DNA of 64,000 bases from Anaeramoeba flamelloides (Eukaryota; Metamonada; Anaeramoebidae), in assembly GCA_027625915.1 (NCBI GenBank), contig JANTQA010000029.1:7936001-8000000 (forward strand), read 5' to 3'. The number at the start of each line of letters is the position of its first letter. Within the stretch, counting starts at the first letter, position 1. The translations under genes were made by a program, and so were the position numbers. The notes under the pieces were generated by a model that saw only the letters and a program-made list of their open reading frames with translations, was not told the origin of the DNA and ran no database searches. This document shows, in pieces, positions 46,301-56,946 of this stretch.

Positions 46301-49300
46301 CAAATACGTCTAATTACTAGGTGTATATTTTAGACGCTCTTTGGATTGGAAGTTACAATTTTAGTCACTTCAAAATTCTCTCTTTACCAGATTAAACGAT
46401 TCATTCAACTCTTAACAGTAACAATAAAATTTATTTTTTTTTGGTATCGTTAAAACAGTTAAAAAAATCACAACAATATAATATAATTCAAATTGGAAAT
46501 AGTTTTTTTTTTTTTTGAAAAATATTTTGATCATTTTTTTGTCTTTTCTATTTTTTTTTTTTCCAATTATGTAATCTTTTGCCATGAGATCGAGAAAATT
46601 TTTTTTGAATGATTGTTATTTCGTCAAGATTGATGTTCATTTATTCAAAATAGAAAAATTCAAATAAAATTAGTTGGTGGTATCTAACCTTTGATCAATC
46701 AATCATTTATGAATAGAATTTCAACAAATTTAACTATATATTTTTTTAACCATTTCCTATTGAACTGTCTATCCAATGAAAATAATCGTAAAATCTGGAT
46801 CTCTGAATTACAAAAAATTATTACATATCTAATATATTCAAAAATATTAATATTTTTTTTGGTATTATTAAAAGAAAAAAAAAAAGAACAATAAGGTATT
46901 TCCAAAAAAGTGGGGGATTTTTTTTTAAATTTCATAAAAAATCATCTTTGTTAGTGAAAGTATTTATTAATTGACATTAAAAAAATAAATTTAATATTAA
47001 TACCGATTGAATAAATGGCTAAGGTATTTATTTCAAAATATTTTGGATGAAATATTTCCAAAAAAGGAAAAAAAAATAGCACTTTTTTGGAGAAAACAAT
47101 GTACGACCAATTTCAATAAAAAACTGGAAATATGGATTGGGCACAAATGATTTTTTAAACAATAAAATGTAGTTATGTTTTTAATTCTATTTGAAAATTT
47201 GTTGAGATTAAACAAGTTATGAAAACGGTTTTTTTGATCAAAAAGAAAATAATAAACACCAATTTTCACACCAAAAAAATATCAGATAAAATCGAGATCA
47301 GAAATTTTAATATCTTTTATTTATTTAATACAATACTAAGAAACAAATTGAATTATTATCAAGAGTCAATCAATGGTTTTTAATGATTTTGGATGTTTGA
47401 ATACTTTTTTGAAGATTGAGCTTAAAAAATATATTTTAAAATAAATTTGCTCCACTTTATTGGAAATAGCTTATATTTATTGCCCCTACACTACACAGCA
47501 CTAGTATGAAAAAATAAAATTGAAAAATAAAAGTTAGACAAAACTACTACTTTCATTAACCTTTCATCCTTAATAATAAAGTTTATTAACAATATAATTA
47601 AAATTCCAGAACTTCAAAATTCTTGAGGATATTGAATTTATTGTTGTTAGTAGTGCCACCTTTTTTAAAAATTTCTAGTTGAGAAAAAAAAGGTTTTTTT
47701 TCGTGGTAAAAAATTCCAAAGAAACGGAAGGATGAATTTCAGTTTAATTCGACTTGAAGATATTTACTTTGATAGATAATAACCAATAGTTTTGAAAATG
47801 CTGTACTTTTCTAAGAAAACTGAAATAGAAAAAAAAATTTCTCAATTAATAAATGTTCCGTTTCCTATGTTTTCCAGGTTTCAAAAGACTGTACTAAAGT
47901 CTATAATTTTACTCCATTCTTTTAAATCCTGGAAAACCTAATTAAAAGTGCCCGTCAAGTGCCCCCGAGGTTTTCTCGAGCTTTTCTATTTTATCGATAA
48001 AATAGAAAACCTCAAAAAAACCTAGAACACTTCACAAATAAACAGAAAACTCAAGAAAAGCTAACGGCGGTTTTCCAAAATTCAAAAGAATCGAGTAAAA
48101 TTCATAGATTTTATTCTATTCTTTTAAATTTTGGAAAACCTAACGAAAATGTCCGTCAAGTGCCCCCGAGGTTTTCTTGAGGTTTTCTATTTTATTCGTG
48201 AAGTGCTCTAGGTTTTTTTCACTTTTTGAAATAAACCGAAAATTTATTAAAATTTTCTGTTTATTTCAAAAAGTAAAAAAAACCTAACGAAAATCTATTC
48301 ATTTTCGTTAGCTTTTTTTGAGTTTTCTGTTTATTTGTAAAGTGTTCTAAGTTTCTTTGAGGTTTTCTATTTTATTTGTGAAGTTTTCTAGGTTTTTTTT
48401 ACTTTTTGAAATAAACAGAAAATTTTAATAAATTTTCGGTTTATTTCAAAAAGTGAAAAAAACCTAGAACACTTAACAAATAAACTGAAAACTCAAGAAA
48501 ACCTAACATCAAGTACCTAGGTTTTCCAAAAATCAAAAGAATAGAGTAAAATCAAAGATTTAACTCAAGTTTTTTAAATTCTGGAAAACCTAACTGCAAA
48601 ATTTTAACTCATTTTGATTTCAAATACCAGTATTTCGGTAATATCTTGACTTTTTTCAGAAATTAATTAGTAAAATATTTGGGAATCTGAAATAAAAATT
48701 TTCATTTACAGTCAGTTCCACTTTTAAGGCACAAAAAAAATCTCAAATTAAGGTACAAAATTCAAATTCTTGTAAAAATAATTTGTGGAAAAAAAAATTC
48801 CAAAAAAATGTGCCTTAATTTGAGATTTTTTTGTGCCTTAAATTTTCGTTGAAAGTTTGTGTCTTATAAGTGAACCTAACTGTATTACAAAGAAAAGGGC
48901 TGTTTTCCAGAATATTGTAATAAAAGTGTTATCATTTATTAATTCAAAAATAGCTGTATAAAAGCACCTGTGATATAATTATGATTAAATTTAAAGATTG
49001 GTTTCTTTAGGTTGTAATTTTTAAGATATGAATTGCTCAAAGAAATGATTATTTTTGTTTAGTTTCTGTGATTTTTGTGATTTTGGTTATTTCTTTGACT
49101 TCTTCATATTTACAATTAAAAAATGGTTTTTGATACCCCTCAACTGTTTTGGTTTTGTACAAAGTTTTTTGTTTCTTTTTTGGTTGCATCCAAAAATCAA
49201 AAATAATGATCGGAAAAGAAAAGGAGAAAACAAATCGAAATGGAAAAGGAAAAGGAAAATGAAAAATAAAAGGAAAAGGAAAAGGAAAAAGAAAAAACAT

Positions 49301-50815
49301 TCACTTTACCTCTATGGACAATATTTCTATTGTGTAGATATCCAAGACCAGTTAAAATTTGTTTTGTATACAAACGAATTACAGACTCTTCAAATTTACC
49401 AAATCGTTTTAACAAAGAAGCAAGAGAACCACCAGGTACATATTCAAGAAAGATATTCAAATAGTCTTCTGTCCATTCTGTTCCAAGATAGCGAACAATA
49501 TTGGGGTGTTCTAACTGTTTCATTAAGCCTACTTCTTGGTGAAATTCATGCATCTAATTGTGTTGGATTTAAAAAAATATAAAAATAGGTAGCAAGATTG
49601 AAGGATGGAACGAAAAAAAGAAAGAGAACCACTCAACAACATTTTTAAATAATTGTTAGATTTATTGTTTATTGTCAAATTAGAAGCAAAATGCTTTTTT
49701 AATTACACAAGATGCAATTTGAAGAGAAAAAGAAAGAATACTTCTTTTAAATTATTTTTTTGAAGAGGAATTTGCTTCACGGCAAGCAATTCCCCAGAAT
49801 CAAGATTAAAGCCAACATAGACTTTCCCATATGATCCTTGTCCAATCAATTTATCTTTTCTCCATCTTATATTACTTTTCGGAAGAGAAAATTTATGATC
49901 TAAATGGATTCGGAGTTTTGGCTTTGTTTTTGGTTTTTTAATGAGAGCTTTCTTATTGAAATTGTTATTGTTTTTGTTGTTCCTGTTCAGATTATTAAGA
50001 TTTGGATTATTATTTGGTAAATCAGTTTTTTGTTCATTAAATATGACTTTGTTTTGATTCAAGGAACTATTAACACCTTTTTTAGAATTTTCTTCTTCAA
50101 AAGGTGTTGGAAATTTTGTTTTGTTTATGTTTTTATTCTTGTTTTGGGTTTTCTTTGTGTTTTTGTTTTTGTTCTTGTTTTTTTTTTTGTTTTTGTTTTT
50201 GTTTTTTTTATTTGTGGCTTTCCTTGTTTTTTTTTTGTTTTTGTTGTTTTTGTTTTTGTTGTTTTTATTTTTATTTTTATTTTTGAATTTCTTTTTTTTC
50301 TTTTTGTTTGTTTTCTTTTTTTGTTTTGATTCCGTGTTCTTGTTCTTGTTCTTGTTCTTGTTCTTGTTCTTGTTCTTGTTCTTGTTCTTGGGAAGCTTTT
50401 TGGTTTTTTGTCTCGATTTCGATTTTTTGTTTTTGTTTTTCTTGTTTTCCTTTGTTTGATTTTTAACATTTTTAATTTCTTTTTTTTCTTTTTTTTCTTT
50501 TTTTTCTTTTTTTTTTTTTTTTTTTTTCCGAACCTTTTCTTTTCTGTTTTTGATTTCTTTTTCTTTTTCTTTTTCCTTTTCTTTTTTTTTTTCTTCTTCT
50601 TCTTCTAAATTAGCTGTTTCACTTGTTTGGTCAATAAAAAAGGGATCAAGTAACTTAGAAGAAGAGCCAATTTCTGTTGTTTCATCTGTTTGCTTGATGC
50701 TTGTTAAGGAAGGGATTGTGGTTTTGTTTATGGGCTGTTTTTTTTTTGGGAAACAGCAACCCATTAAAGTTACCAACCGAATCAAAAAAGAGTTAAATTT
50801 CTTCGGAAGACTCAA
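37404..50815 (-). CDS. MAP3K-like (STE11/MEKK type) Ser/Thr protein kinase
   Basis: Phosphorylates Ser/Thr and, by family, activates a MAP2K. Five exons: 50815-49742, 49553-49310, 43801-43670, 43499-43463 and 39111-37404; phases close to 1064 residues. Kinase motifs in order: IGQGSYGKV loop, AVKQI lysine, [18 protein letters not shown] helix [15 protein letters not shown] hinge, [12 protein letters not shown] loop (split by an intron after HR), [22 protein letters not shown] (37-nt exon), [29 protein letters not shown]. The domain spans about residues 316-577. The N-terminal half is Lys/Asn/Glu low complexity; the C-terminal tail has a Gly-Glu array and a short coiled coil ([20 protein letters not shown]). 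Translation may start at the internal ATG 50764, giving MGCCFPKKK, which resembles a lipid-modified membrane anchor. Introns are 188, 5508, 170 and 4351 nt. All catalytic residues are present. Confidence 0.95.
38300..38395 (-). repeat. In-frame hexamer array coding (Gly-Glu)n
   Basis: CTTCTC hexamers on the plus strand encode alternating Gly and Glu in the kinase tail. Such an array is prone to length change. A second array (TGTTCT, 50334-50391) encodes Lys-Asn repeats in the N-terminal region. Confidence 0.9.
39418..40108. mobile_element. Element bounded by inverted TTTCAGTCAAAGGGGC ends
   Basis: GTTTCAGTCAAAGGGGCGCA at 39418 faces TGTGCCCCTTTGACTGAAAA at 40088-40107. Related right-hand ends are at 5735, 31675 and 46255. 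No coding capacity. The interior may be two adjoining elements in opposite orientation rather than one unit. Confidence 0.6.
40240..41010 (-). repeat. Dispersed repeat family G, copy 2
   Basis: Inverted partner of 22040-22560; also similar to 62090-62420 in the same orientation. Landmarks are GGGTTTTTATGTTGATATGA, CATTTCGA and GAACCATG followed by AATCCCTC. Intron sequence. Confidence 0.7.
41555..42715 (-). repeat. Long dispersed repeat family B, copy 2
   Basis: Reverse-complement partner of 745-1900 along nearly its full length. Landmarks are TTAATTTGAGTCTCTTTTTT, ATTCACAAGAATCG, GTTTAACCAAAAAAATTATC and TTTGTAAGTAGAGAATATCG. Intron sequence. Confidence 0.75.
42720..42950 (+). repeat. Dispersed repeat family L, copy 2
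   Basis: Partner of 33110-33249 plus 33397-33425, including CTTGCCTACATTAT and GAATTACCTCTCTTC. Intron sequence. Confidence 0.55.
43279..43310. repeat. (TA)n microsatellite
   Basis: Uninterrupted alternating TA of about 30 bases in kinase intron 4, about 160 bases from the 37-nt exon. Confidence 0.9.
44330..44880 (+). repeat. Dispersed repeat family F, copy 2
   Basis: Direct partner of 12880-13440; landmarks are GGGAAGAAGAGTTACAAAGG, CACGAGTTACTTG and CATGATCAATTTTCAG. Intron sequence. Confidence 0.7.
45370..45670 (-). repeat. Dispersed repeat family A, inverted copy
   Basis: Reverse complement of the family seen at 63600-63930: TTCTATTAGGAATATTTG, GATACTACCAACTAATTTTA, GTATTATTGTGATTGTTTGG. 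The flank 45312-45360 also matches the inverted 580-640 segment. Confidence 0.7.
46190..46268 (+). repeat. Right-hand end of the TCAGTCAAAGG family
   Basis: CTTTTAATATCAATTCAAAT through ACAGCTGCGCCCCTTTGACT matches 40020-40108 and the arms of the hairpin at 26173-26364. I did not identify a left end. Intron sequence. Confidence 0.55.
46440..46720 (+). repeat. Dispersed repeat family A, intronic direct copy
   Basis: AAATTAGTTGGTGGTATCTA followed by GATCAATC matches 1-260 and 63600-63930 in the same orientation. Intron sequence. Confidence 0.65.
47870..48600. repeat. Dense fold-back repeat cluster
   Basis: At least two rounds of the same unit: CAAGTGCCCCCGAGGTTTTC occurs near 47956 and 48153, and GAAAACCTAA-type words recur throughout. 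Nested self-complementary cores include a perfect 24-base palindrome centred on the ATCGAT at 47993-47998 and hairpins around AAATAAACCGAAAATTT (48231-48280) and AATAAACAGAAAATTT (48411-48455). Smaller family copies are at 14636, 25361, 33250, 52552 and 53088. Non-coding; intron sequence. Confidence 0.85.
48709..48882. mobile_element. Tc1/mariner-type MITE, copy 2 (174 bp)
   Basis: Starts CAGTCAGTTCCACTTTTAAG and ends TGTCTTATAAGTG then AACCTAACTG, flanked by TA at 48707-48708 and 48883-48884. It also has an internal palindrome (TCTCAAATTAAGG against CCTTAATTTGAGA). Same family as 35771-35969; lies in kinase intron 2. Confidence 0.88.
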
Positions 50816-51149
50816 ATAAAAAAGAGTTTTTGGAAAATAAAAGATTTAAAATGGGCAAATTATTAAAAAAAAAATAAATTTTCCTGTTGAAAAATTCTTC
50901 TCTTATTTTAATTTCAATTTCCAAAAAATGTTAAAAGTTGAAAAAAATCGTTTAACAAGCTTTTCTTTTCTTCTTTTATAGAATTATTTTTTTTGTAATA
51001 ATTCGAAAAATTATTTTTTGTTTTTTTCTGATGAAAGATCAAATAAAGAAAAACTTGATACAACTTTACTCATTTTACACTTTTAGGTATTTTTTAGTTG
51101 TAAACATGTCACTTAAAAAAAACCTGAAGATACCTTTTACTTGTTGCAT
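50816..51149. other. Region upstream of the kinase gene
   Basis: Presumed kinase promoter and 5' untranslated region. No recognisable element. Confidence 0.4.
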
Positions 51150-51420
51150 TTTTCCACCAAAATTATTTAACCATTTGTGTTAAAAAGTTCAACATGATTT
51201 TTAATTGGGCAACCTGAATAGAAACTGATATTAGAAAATTCAAAGTAAAATCAATTAATAAAAGTAAAAAGAAAAATACTAAAAACAAAATGAAGTATTT
51301 AACACAACCACAGTTTTTTTTAATACTATCTTTTGATTGATTTTTTATTTGATGAAACAATTATTAAAAATTTGTTCAAAAAATTGAATATTTTTGAGGA
51401 TCTCCAAAATTACTCAGATT
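51150..51420 (-). repeat. Dispersed repeat family C, copy upstream of the kinase gene
   Basis: Shares GTTCAACATGATTTTTAATT, GTAAAATCAATTAA and AATACTATCTTTTGATTGAT with the element at 32144-32601 and with 58200-58320. Non-coding. Confidence 0.55.
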
Positions 51421-51479
51421 TCGTTCTTCAAGAAGAGCTAATTTGAATTTTTTTTATTTTATGATAATAATATAATGAA

Positions 51480-51900
51480 TTATTCTTTGAAACTTATTTT
51501 ACTGTTGAGAGAAAAATGATTGATAGAGAAAAATAGTTGGAAACTATTTTTTATTGGGAACATTACTGAAAATGATTTTTAATTTCAATTGTTTGTGAAA
51601 TAACTAAAGAAAATAACAATAATCTACTTATTAGAATAACGGTTAGTGTAATTCTACTTTTTCAAAACCTTATCTCTTATAATCTAAATCAAGTTTAAAA
51701 ATTACCATTTTCAGAATTAATAGTAAACTTTACTAAAACTTGGATTTTTGTTAAAATAGCATGATCTACTTTAGTTATCAACCATTCAAATGAGTATTCT
51801 ACACACACCACATATTATTGAACTTGCAACACATTTAAACCTGGATTAATATAATATTCACCAAGTTATAAATAGGATTTGATTTTCAATTTTACTAATT
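51480..51900 (-). repeat. Dispersed repeat family J, inverted copy
   Basis: Inverted relative of 34790-35215 and 53330-53760 (TAGTAAACTTTACTAAAACT, GATCTACTTTAGTTATCAAC, AAGTTATAAATAGG). More diverged than the other two. The minus frame at 52040-52261, just beyond it, lacks an ATG and any motif. Confidence 0.5.
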
Positions 51901-52551
51901 TTCCCAATTAAAAATGGTGTCAAACCATTTTTCTGTGTCAAACATTGTTCTCTCAACAGTTATTTCTTCTTTCAGATGATTTTACTTTTGGTTACTGGTT
52001 CCCAATTCAAAATCATGTATATTATATTTTTCCAAATGGTTATCTCATTTTATATTTAGTTAACAGAGTTGATATTTCATAAGAACGCCAATAATGGAGA
52101 AAGGAAACTTCTCTCACACCAAGGATCAGATCTTTTTCTTTTAGAATAATTTCAAACAAGCACAAACACTCTTTTTTTATAATTTTGTAATTATTTTTTA
52201 ATATGAAAAATAATTTTTTTTCAAGTGTATTTGCTAGACTCAAAAATCTTTTAATATTCAAGAACTTGAATTTTTGACCAATTCAGATTTTTAATTTAAA
52301 AAAGAAGATATAAACAAAAAAAATAAAAAATTAGTAATGCTTGGTTTGAAACACTATCAAAAGATTTAAAATTTATAAAAAAAAATTAATCAAAATATTA
52401 ATTTGAAAGCTGAAAGTTTAAAACTACTAAATATGAATCTTAATCAATTTAGAGAAAAATTAATATATAAATAGTTCTGGATGGAAAGGTCAGAAATATT
52501 TACAAATTATTAGGTATAATAATAATAATATAAACAAAAAATCGTGTTGTA

Positions 52552-52705
52552 GAGTATCTAGCTCTTCCAAAATTCTAAAGAATAGAATAAAATCTTAGAT
52601 TTTACTCAATTCTTTTAAATTCAGCAAAAATTAACAGCTTTTTTTTTTTTAATTTAAGAATTAAACAGAACATTTTAAAATTTTTCTGTTTATTTCCCAA
52701 ATTAA
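52552..52705. repeat. Fold-back family copy, left of LINE remnant
   Basis: CTTCCAAAATTCTAAAGAAT, then AGATTTTACTCAATTCTTTT, then a second hairpin around TTAAACAGAACATTTTAAAA. It borders the LINE remnant at 52733-53038. Confidence 0.7.
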
Positions 52706-52732
52706 AAAAAAACCTTGGCAAAAAATATTTAA

Positions 52733-53038
52733 AATGGAAGAGTTCTTCCAGACTTAAAACTAAGCAATTTCACAAATTATTTAAATAGATATTCTTATTT
52801 TTATGATAAAAACAATAAAATAAAACGAAAATCTTGCAAGATATGTAAAAAATATTTAAAACTAGATAAAGATGAAGATATCGATCATTTTTATAGTACT
52901 GTCAATTCTATAGAAAAAAATCTAATAATTTGGATTGAAGAATTAATTCAAATTAACAAAAATAATAAACAAATAAGAATAATATCTTTGGTATTATTCA
53001 ACATCAAGAATCCTTATTTACCAGTAATTGGTAAATGA
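52733..53038 (+). mobile_element. LINE remnant, C-terminal RT segment
   Basis: A frame open for about 100 codons to a TGA at 53036-53038. It reads VLPDLKLSNFTNYLNRYSYF, then KRKSCKICKKYLKLDKDEDI with DHF, and ends NPYLPVIGK. Order and spacing match the end of the remnant at 19108-20400 (LNRYSYRWKK, CPCC, VNHF). Only the last part of the element is left, flanked on both sides by fold-back family copies. Probably a different, diverged subfamily. Confidence 0.7.
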
Positions 53039-53087
53039 TACATAAAATTATTATTCTCTGTTGAAATTTCTAAACAAAAATTTAGAA

Positions 53088-53180
53088 ATTAGGAAGTGTC
53101 AAGCTTTTCCACAATTCAAAAGAATTGTGTAAAATTTAATATTTTTCTACATTTTTTGAATTCTGGAAAAACCAACAGCC
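53088..53180. repeat. Fold-back family copy, right of LINE remnant
   Basis: GGAAGTGTCAAGCTTTTCCA, AATTCAAAAGAATTGTG, then TTGAATTCTGGAAAAACC. Same core as 52552-52705. Confidence 0.7.
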
Positions 53181-53329
53181 CTAAGGGGAAATAAATTTCC
53201 TCCCATCAAAAATATTAAAAAAAAAAAAAAGAACTTGAATTTTTAAAACAAAAATTTAATATTAATAGTAGTGAAAAAAACTTGCCATACATGAAAAAAA
53301 ACCCTGACAATATTGAGAATTGTTAATAT

Positions 53330-53760
53330 CAGGAAAGTTGTTGTTTAATTGCTTATATTTTCAATTAAATACTTCTTATAAATAACAAATTTTTTTATAA
53401 AATAAGTAATAAACCTACCTAAAGTCCATAAAAGTAAGGCTATCTAGAGATTACTGAGGTAATTTTCTAATAACCAAAGTAGATTTACTTTTTTTTGAAA
53501 AATAATTCAATTTTTGATGAGGTTTACTATCAATTTGGAAAAAAAGAATTGTTATTATTGTTTTTTGATTGATTAAATAATGTTATGAACAAATATAAAT
53601 TCATTAATCAACCTTCTTATATGTGTCTGATAGATAATTTTAAAAGTTTGATTGTTAAAAAAAAAATTTGTTTTTAAAAAACAGAACTTAAACAACAATT
53701 TTCCTAATATTCACAATTAAAAATCTTATCATAGATTTTTTCATCCCAGTATTTTTATCA
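53330..53760 (+). repeat. Dispersed repeat family J, copy 2
   Basis: Direct partner of 34790-35215: CTACCTAAAGTCCATAAAAG, GAGGTTTACTATCAATTTGG, TTTTCCTAATATTCACAATT. Confidence 0.7.
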
Positions 53761-56700
53761 CTACTATAATTTTAAAAAAACAATTTTTAAGAAAGAAAAA
53801 AGGCCAAGACCGGCAATCATTATTTTTTTCCCTTTTCCAAGTTTAAATATTCCATTAATTTTTGATAATGTATATCTTTTTGAAGAATATTTGTAAATTA
53901 TGAATATTGTGATATTTCTTACTAGAAATTAATTGCACTGAAGTTATTTTAGAAGAAAAGGGACTGTAAAGATCAATATTTAATAATACTTTTAATAATT
54001 TGTTTATCATTAAGAATAATTTATCTTGCACAACCCATAGAATTTGAAAAAAATTTTATCTTGTATTGGTTGTGAATTGATAATTTGGTTTTTAAGTGGA
54101 TCGATCTTTTACTTGGTATGGGTTTTGATAGTGGTTCAAAATGGCAATTTTTGAACATTTTTTTTTTTTTCCAAAGAACTTTTTGAAGTAAGATATTCAC
54201 TCTCTTTTTATTTTTGGAATAGAAACGATTATTTCAAACATCCAAAACATCCTTTTTATTTTTGTCTGATATTTTTTTTGGTAGTCTTGTTCCTCTAAAA
54301 ACCTATTTATTAATATCAAGGGATTTTTTTTCTGAGGTTATATGTGGAAAATTTTTAGGAATTTTGCATTACGATCTAATGGAAATTAAATTCACAAAAA
54401 TTAGTCAGTTTTTGTAAATTTAAAAAAAAAACAAATATTTCAGTTGAAAGAAAAAAAAAATGATCTTTTTGGGAAATGGGAATTTTGATTGATTCAATCC
54501 AATAACAAACCCACTCCTGTGTCTGAAAAATAAATTATATTTTTTTTGGAAATAACAAGGGATTAGTTTTCAATAAAAACCAATTTCCTACATTTTGACC
54601 TTTTATAAAACTTTTTAAAACACTCTTAATTTACTTCCTTATACTTTAAAAAATAGAGAAAATTCTAGAAAGGGAGTAAGGGTTTTAAAAATTGTTCTTA
54701 AGTGAAATTTTCTCAAAAAGTAGATTTTTTCAAATCCTTCTTTATCTTTTTTAGATATCACAGAAATCGCAGAAACGCTGCAGAATCAGGGAAACCAAGT
54801 TTCTTTAGAAAATTATTTGATTTTTTACTTCTTCGATAAACTGGACAAAAAATTGTGAGATTTACCAATACCTAAATACTGATTGTAATACACAGAACAC
54901 CGATTTTCATTTTGAAACGTAGTTTGAAAGTGAGTAGCCACGATAAAGAAAAATTTTTCACTTTTTAGTAATTTTGAAGAGGATCAGAAAATAAAATTTT
55001 TTACTCAGGTTGTAATTTCATTGATTTTTATTATTAAAAGTACTTCATTCATTAGATTTTTAAAATTTTTTTTTTCAGAGTCTCAAAGAAATTTCCACAA
55101 TAGAGTGTTGAGTTTAATTGCTTAAAATAGTATTTCGAATGTTGAATCACTTATATTTAATCATTATCACAACACTCAATTGTGGCATTTAATATTTTCA
55201 TTTTTAATTTTTTCATCATATTTGATATTTTTATTTCATTACAACAAAAAGCAATAAGAAAGATTTTTTATAAGTGAAATTTGGGATAAATGGTTTTTGT
55301 TTAAAAATAACAATAACATTCCAATTGGGAGAATCACAAAAGAAATACAAATGGTACTTTAATAGTGAGAAGGATTCCAAAAAAAATAATAATTATACCC
55401 TAACATATCTGGTTAGGGTTTTTAACACTCGGATTTGGTGGAATTGGAGAAGTGGATATGAGTATATTCTATCAAATTTAAAACCACAAAATACCTATAA
55501 GTTTTATTCTAAGAATCTAAAATTATCTTCCCCCCAAAAGAAAAAAAAATATTTAAATAAAAAAAAAAAAAATCGAACCAATTTTATCAATTCAATTCTC
55601 TTTTTTTTATTGTTTAACATTCCTAAAAAAAAAAATATTCAAATAATTTTTTAAAAAATTTTTTTAGAGAATCTATGATCGTACTCCACTAAAATAAAAT
55701 ACTCTATTCTCATCTCTCTAGAAATTTTATCATCTCTTATGGTGTAGCTACTTGGTTCTAATCAAAGAAAATAACAATAGAAATCAATATTATTTCTTTA
55801 CAAATTATCATCATTGTCTTAATAACATTAGAATAACAAGTTTTTGATTGGTGGAAAAAATGGATCTAACATAAAAGAAAATTGTAAAATAATTGAACAG
55901 AAATAAAATCTAAAAATTAAAATGTAAAATACACAATTATCTGAAAAAATTGTTGTAATTATAAAAGATACTCTATTATTTTTTGTTCAAAAGTTTATTT
56001 AAATCATTTAAATATTTGTATTTCATCCACTCGACGACTAATGTGCGTATTTAATTGAAATGATTTTTTTTACTTTTATTTTGTTCAATAATTTAGAATA
56101 AATATATGATTAAAAGTTTTATTTGAAAGCTAATTATTTTTTTTTAAATTATTGCCATTTCTCAAAGATACAAAACTTTTATCACTTTACTTAAAACAAA
56201 TCTCATCTACCTCCTCAAAAAATTTTTTGGTTTTAATTTTCTTTTCGAGTATTAAAGAATTAGTTTGATTAAGCGACTTGTCTCTATTATTTTTTTTTTT
56301 TGACCAATTTCAAAATAAGGATCCCTTATCTAGAAATATGTTTATTATTGAAAATAAACAGAGTTTTTCAAATAGAAGTAATTGGCAAAAAATTTTCTCA
56401 ATCTCTATTAAATTAAGGGAAAAAAATTTAATAGAGATTAGTCCCTGAAAAAAATTCTTTAGATGGTAAAAAAAAGCAGTCATTTATCTCTATTAATTCT
56501 CAAAAATCAAGCTTTTTAAATTTCAAACGTAAATACAATTTCGCTTATAAAACTATCCTAAAATACACACTTACCTTGCAATTCGAAATTAGGATTTTGA
56601 AAAAAAATTTAAGCTAAAAATTGTCTTTTTCAGCCACTCTAAAAAACCCATACTAATAATTAAGATCGATCATCCAATAACAAAAATAACAAGTCAACAC

Positions 56701-56946
56701 AAAATACAAGTTATCTATTTTTCAAATTACAGGGATCGTCGACTTATGGTAGCTAAAAAAATAATCACAATTTTCAAAATCAAAATTCTCAAATCAAGAT
56801 GAGAAATAATATTGGTTACTTTTGTTTCTTATTTAAGAAATGTGTTTAACGGGAAGAGTGTTTAATCGTTATTTTATTTTTGTATCTAAAACAATTCGTA
56901 AAATCAACTACAAAAGTTTTATTTTTTTTGTTTTGTTTTTTCTTAA
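53761..56946. other. Intergenic sequence upstream of the C2 gene
   Basis: No gene could be established. A plus-strand frame at 55274-55654 without an ATG contains WNWRSGYEYILSNLKPQNTY and KFYSKN, faintly like the end of a fibronectin type III module, followed by Lys/Asn filler; I rate it a doubtful exon or relic. Part of 55740-55850 shares words with 39820-39910 and is probably repeat. The last few hundred bases should hold the C2 gene promoter. Confidence 0.4.

Larger units (their letters stand above)
43802..49309 (-). other. Kinase intron 2 (5508 nt), built from repeats
   Basis: Donor GTAAAGTG at 49309 and acceptor TTAAAAAG at 43802; it interrupts the HRD codon pair (HR, then D). It holds family F (44330-44880), two family A copies, the fold-back cluster and a Tc1/mariner-type MITE. 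The minus-strand frames near 46699 and 47033 show no motif and are not called. Confidence 0.88.

Noticed and set aside
49055-49582. Plus-strand 175-codon frame
   Set aside because: Antisense to kinase exon 2, whose reading carries kinase motifs; the plus reading has none.
50121-50459. Plus-strand Phe/Leu/Val-rich frames resembling membrane proteins
   Set aside because: Antisense of the Lys/Asn-rich N-terminal region of the kinase; the hydrophobic look comes from T-rich codons.
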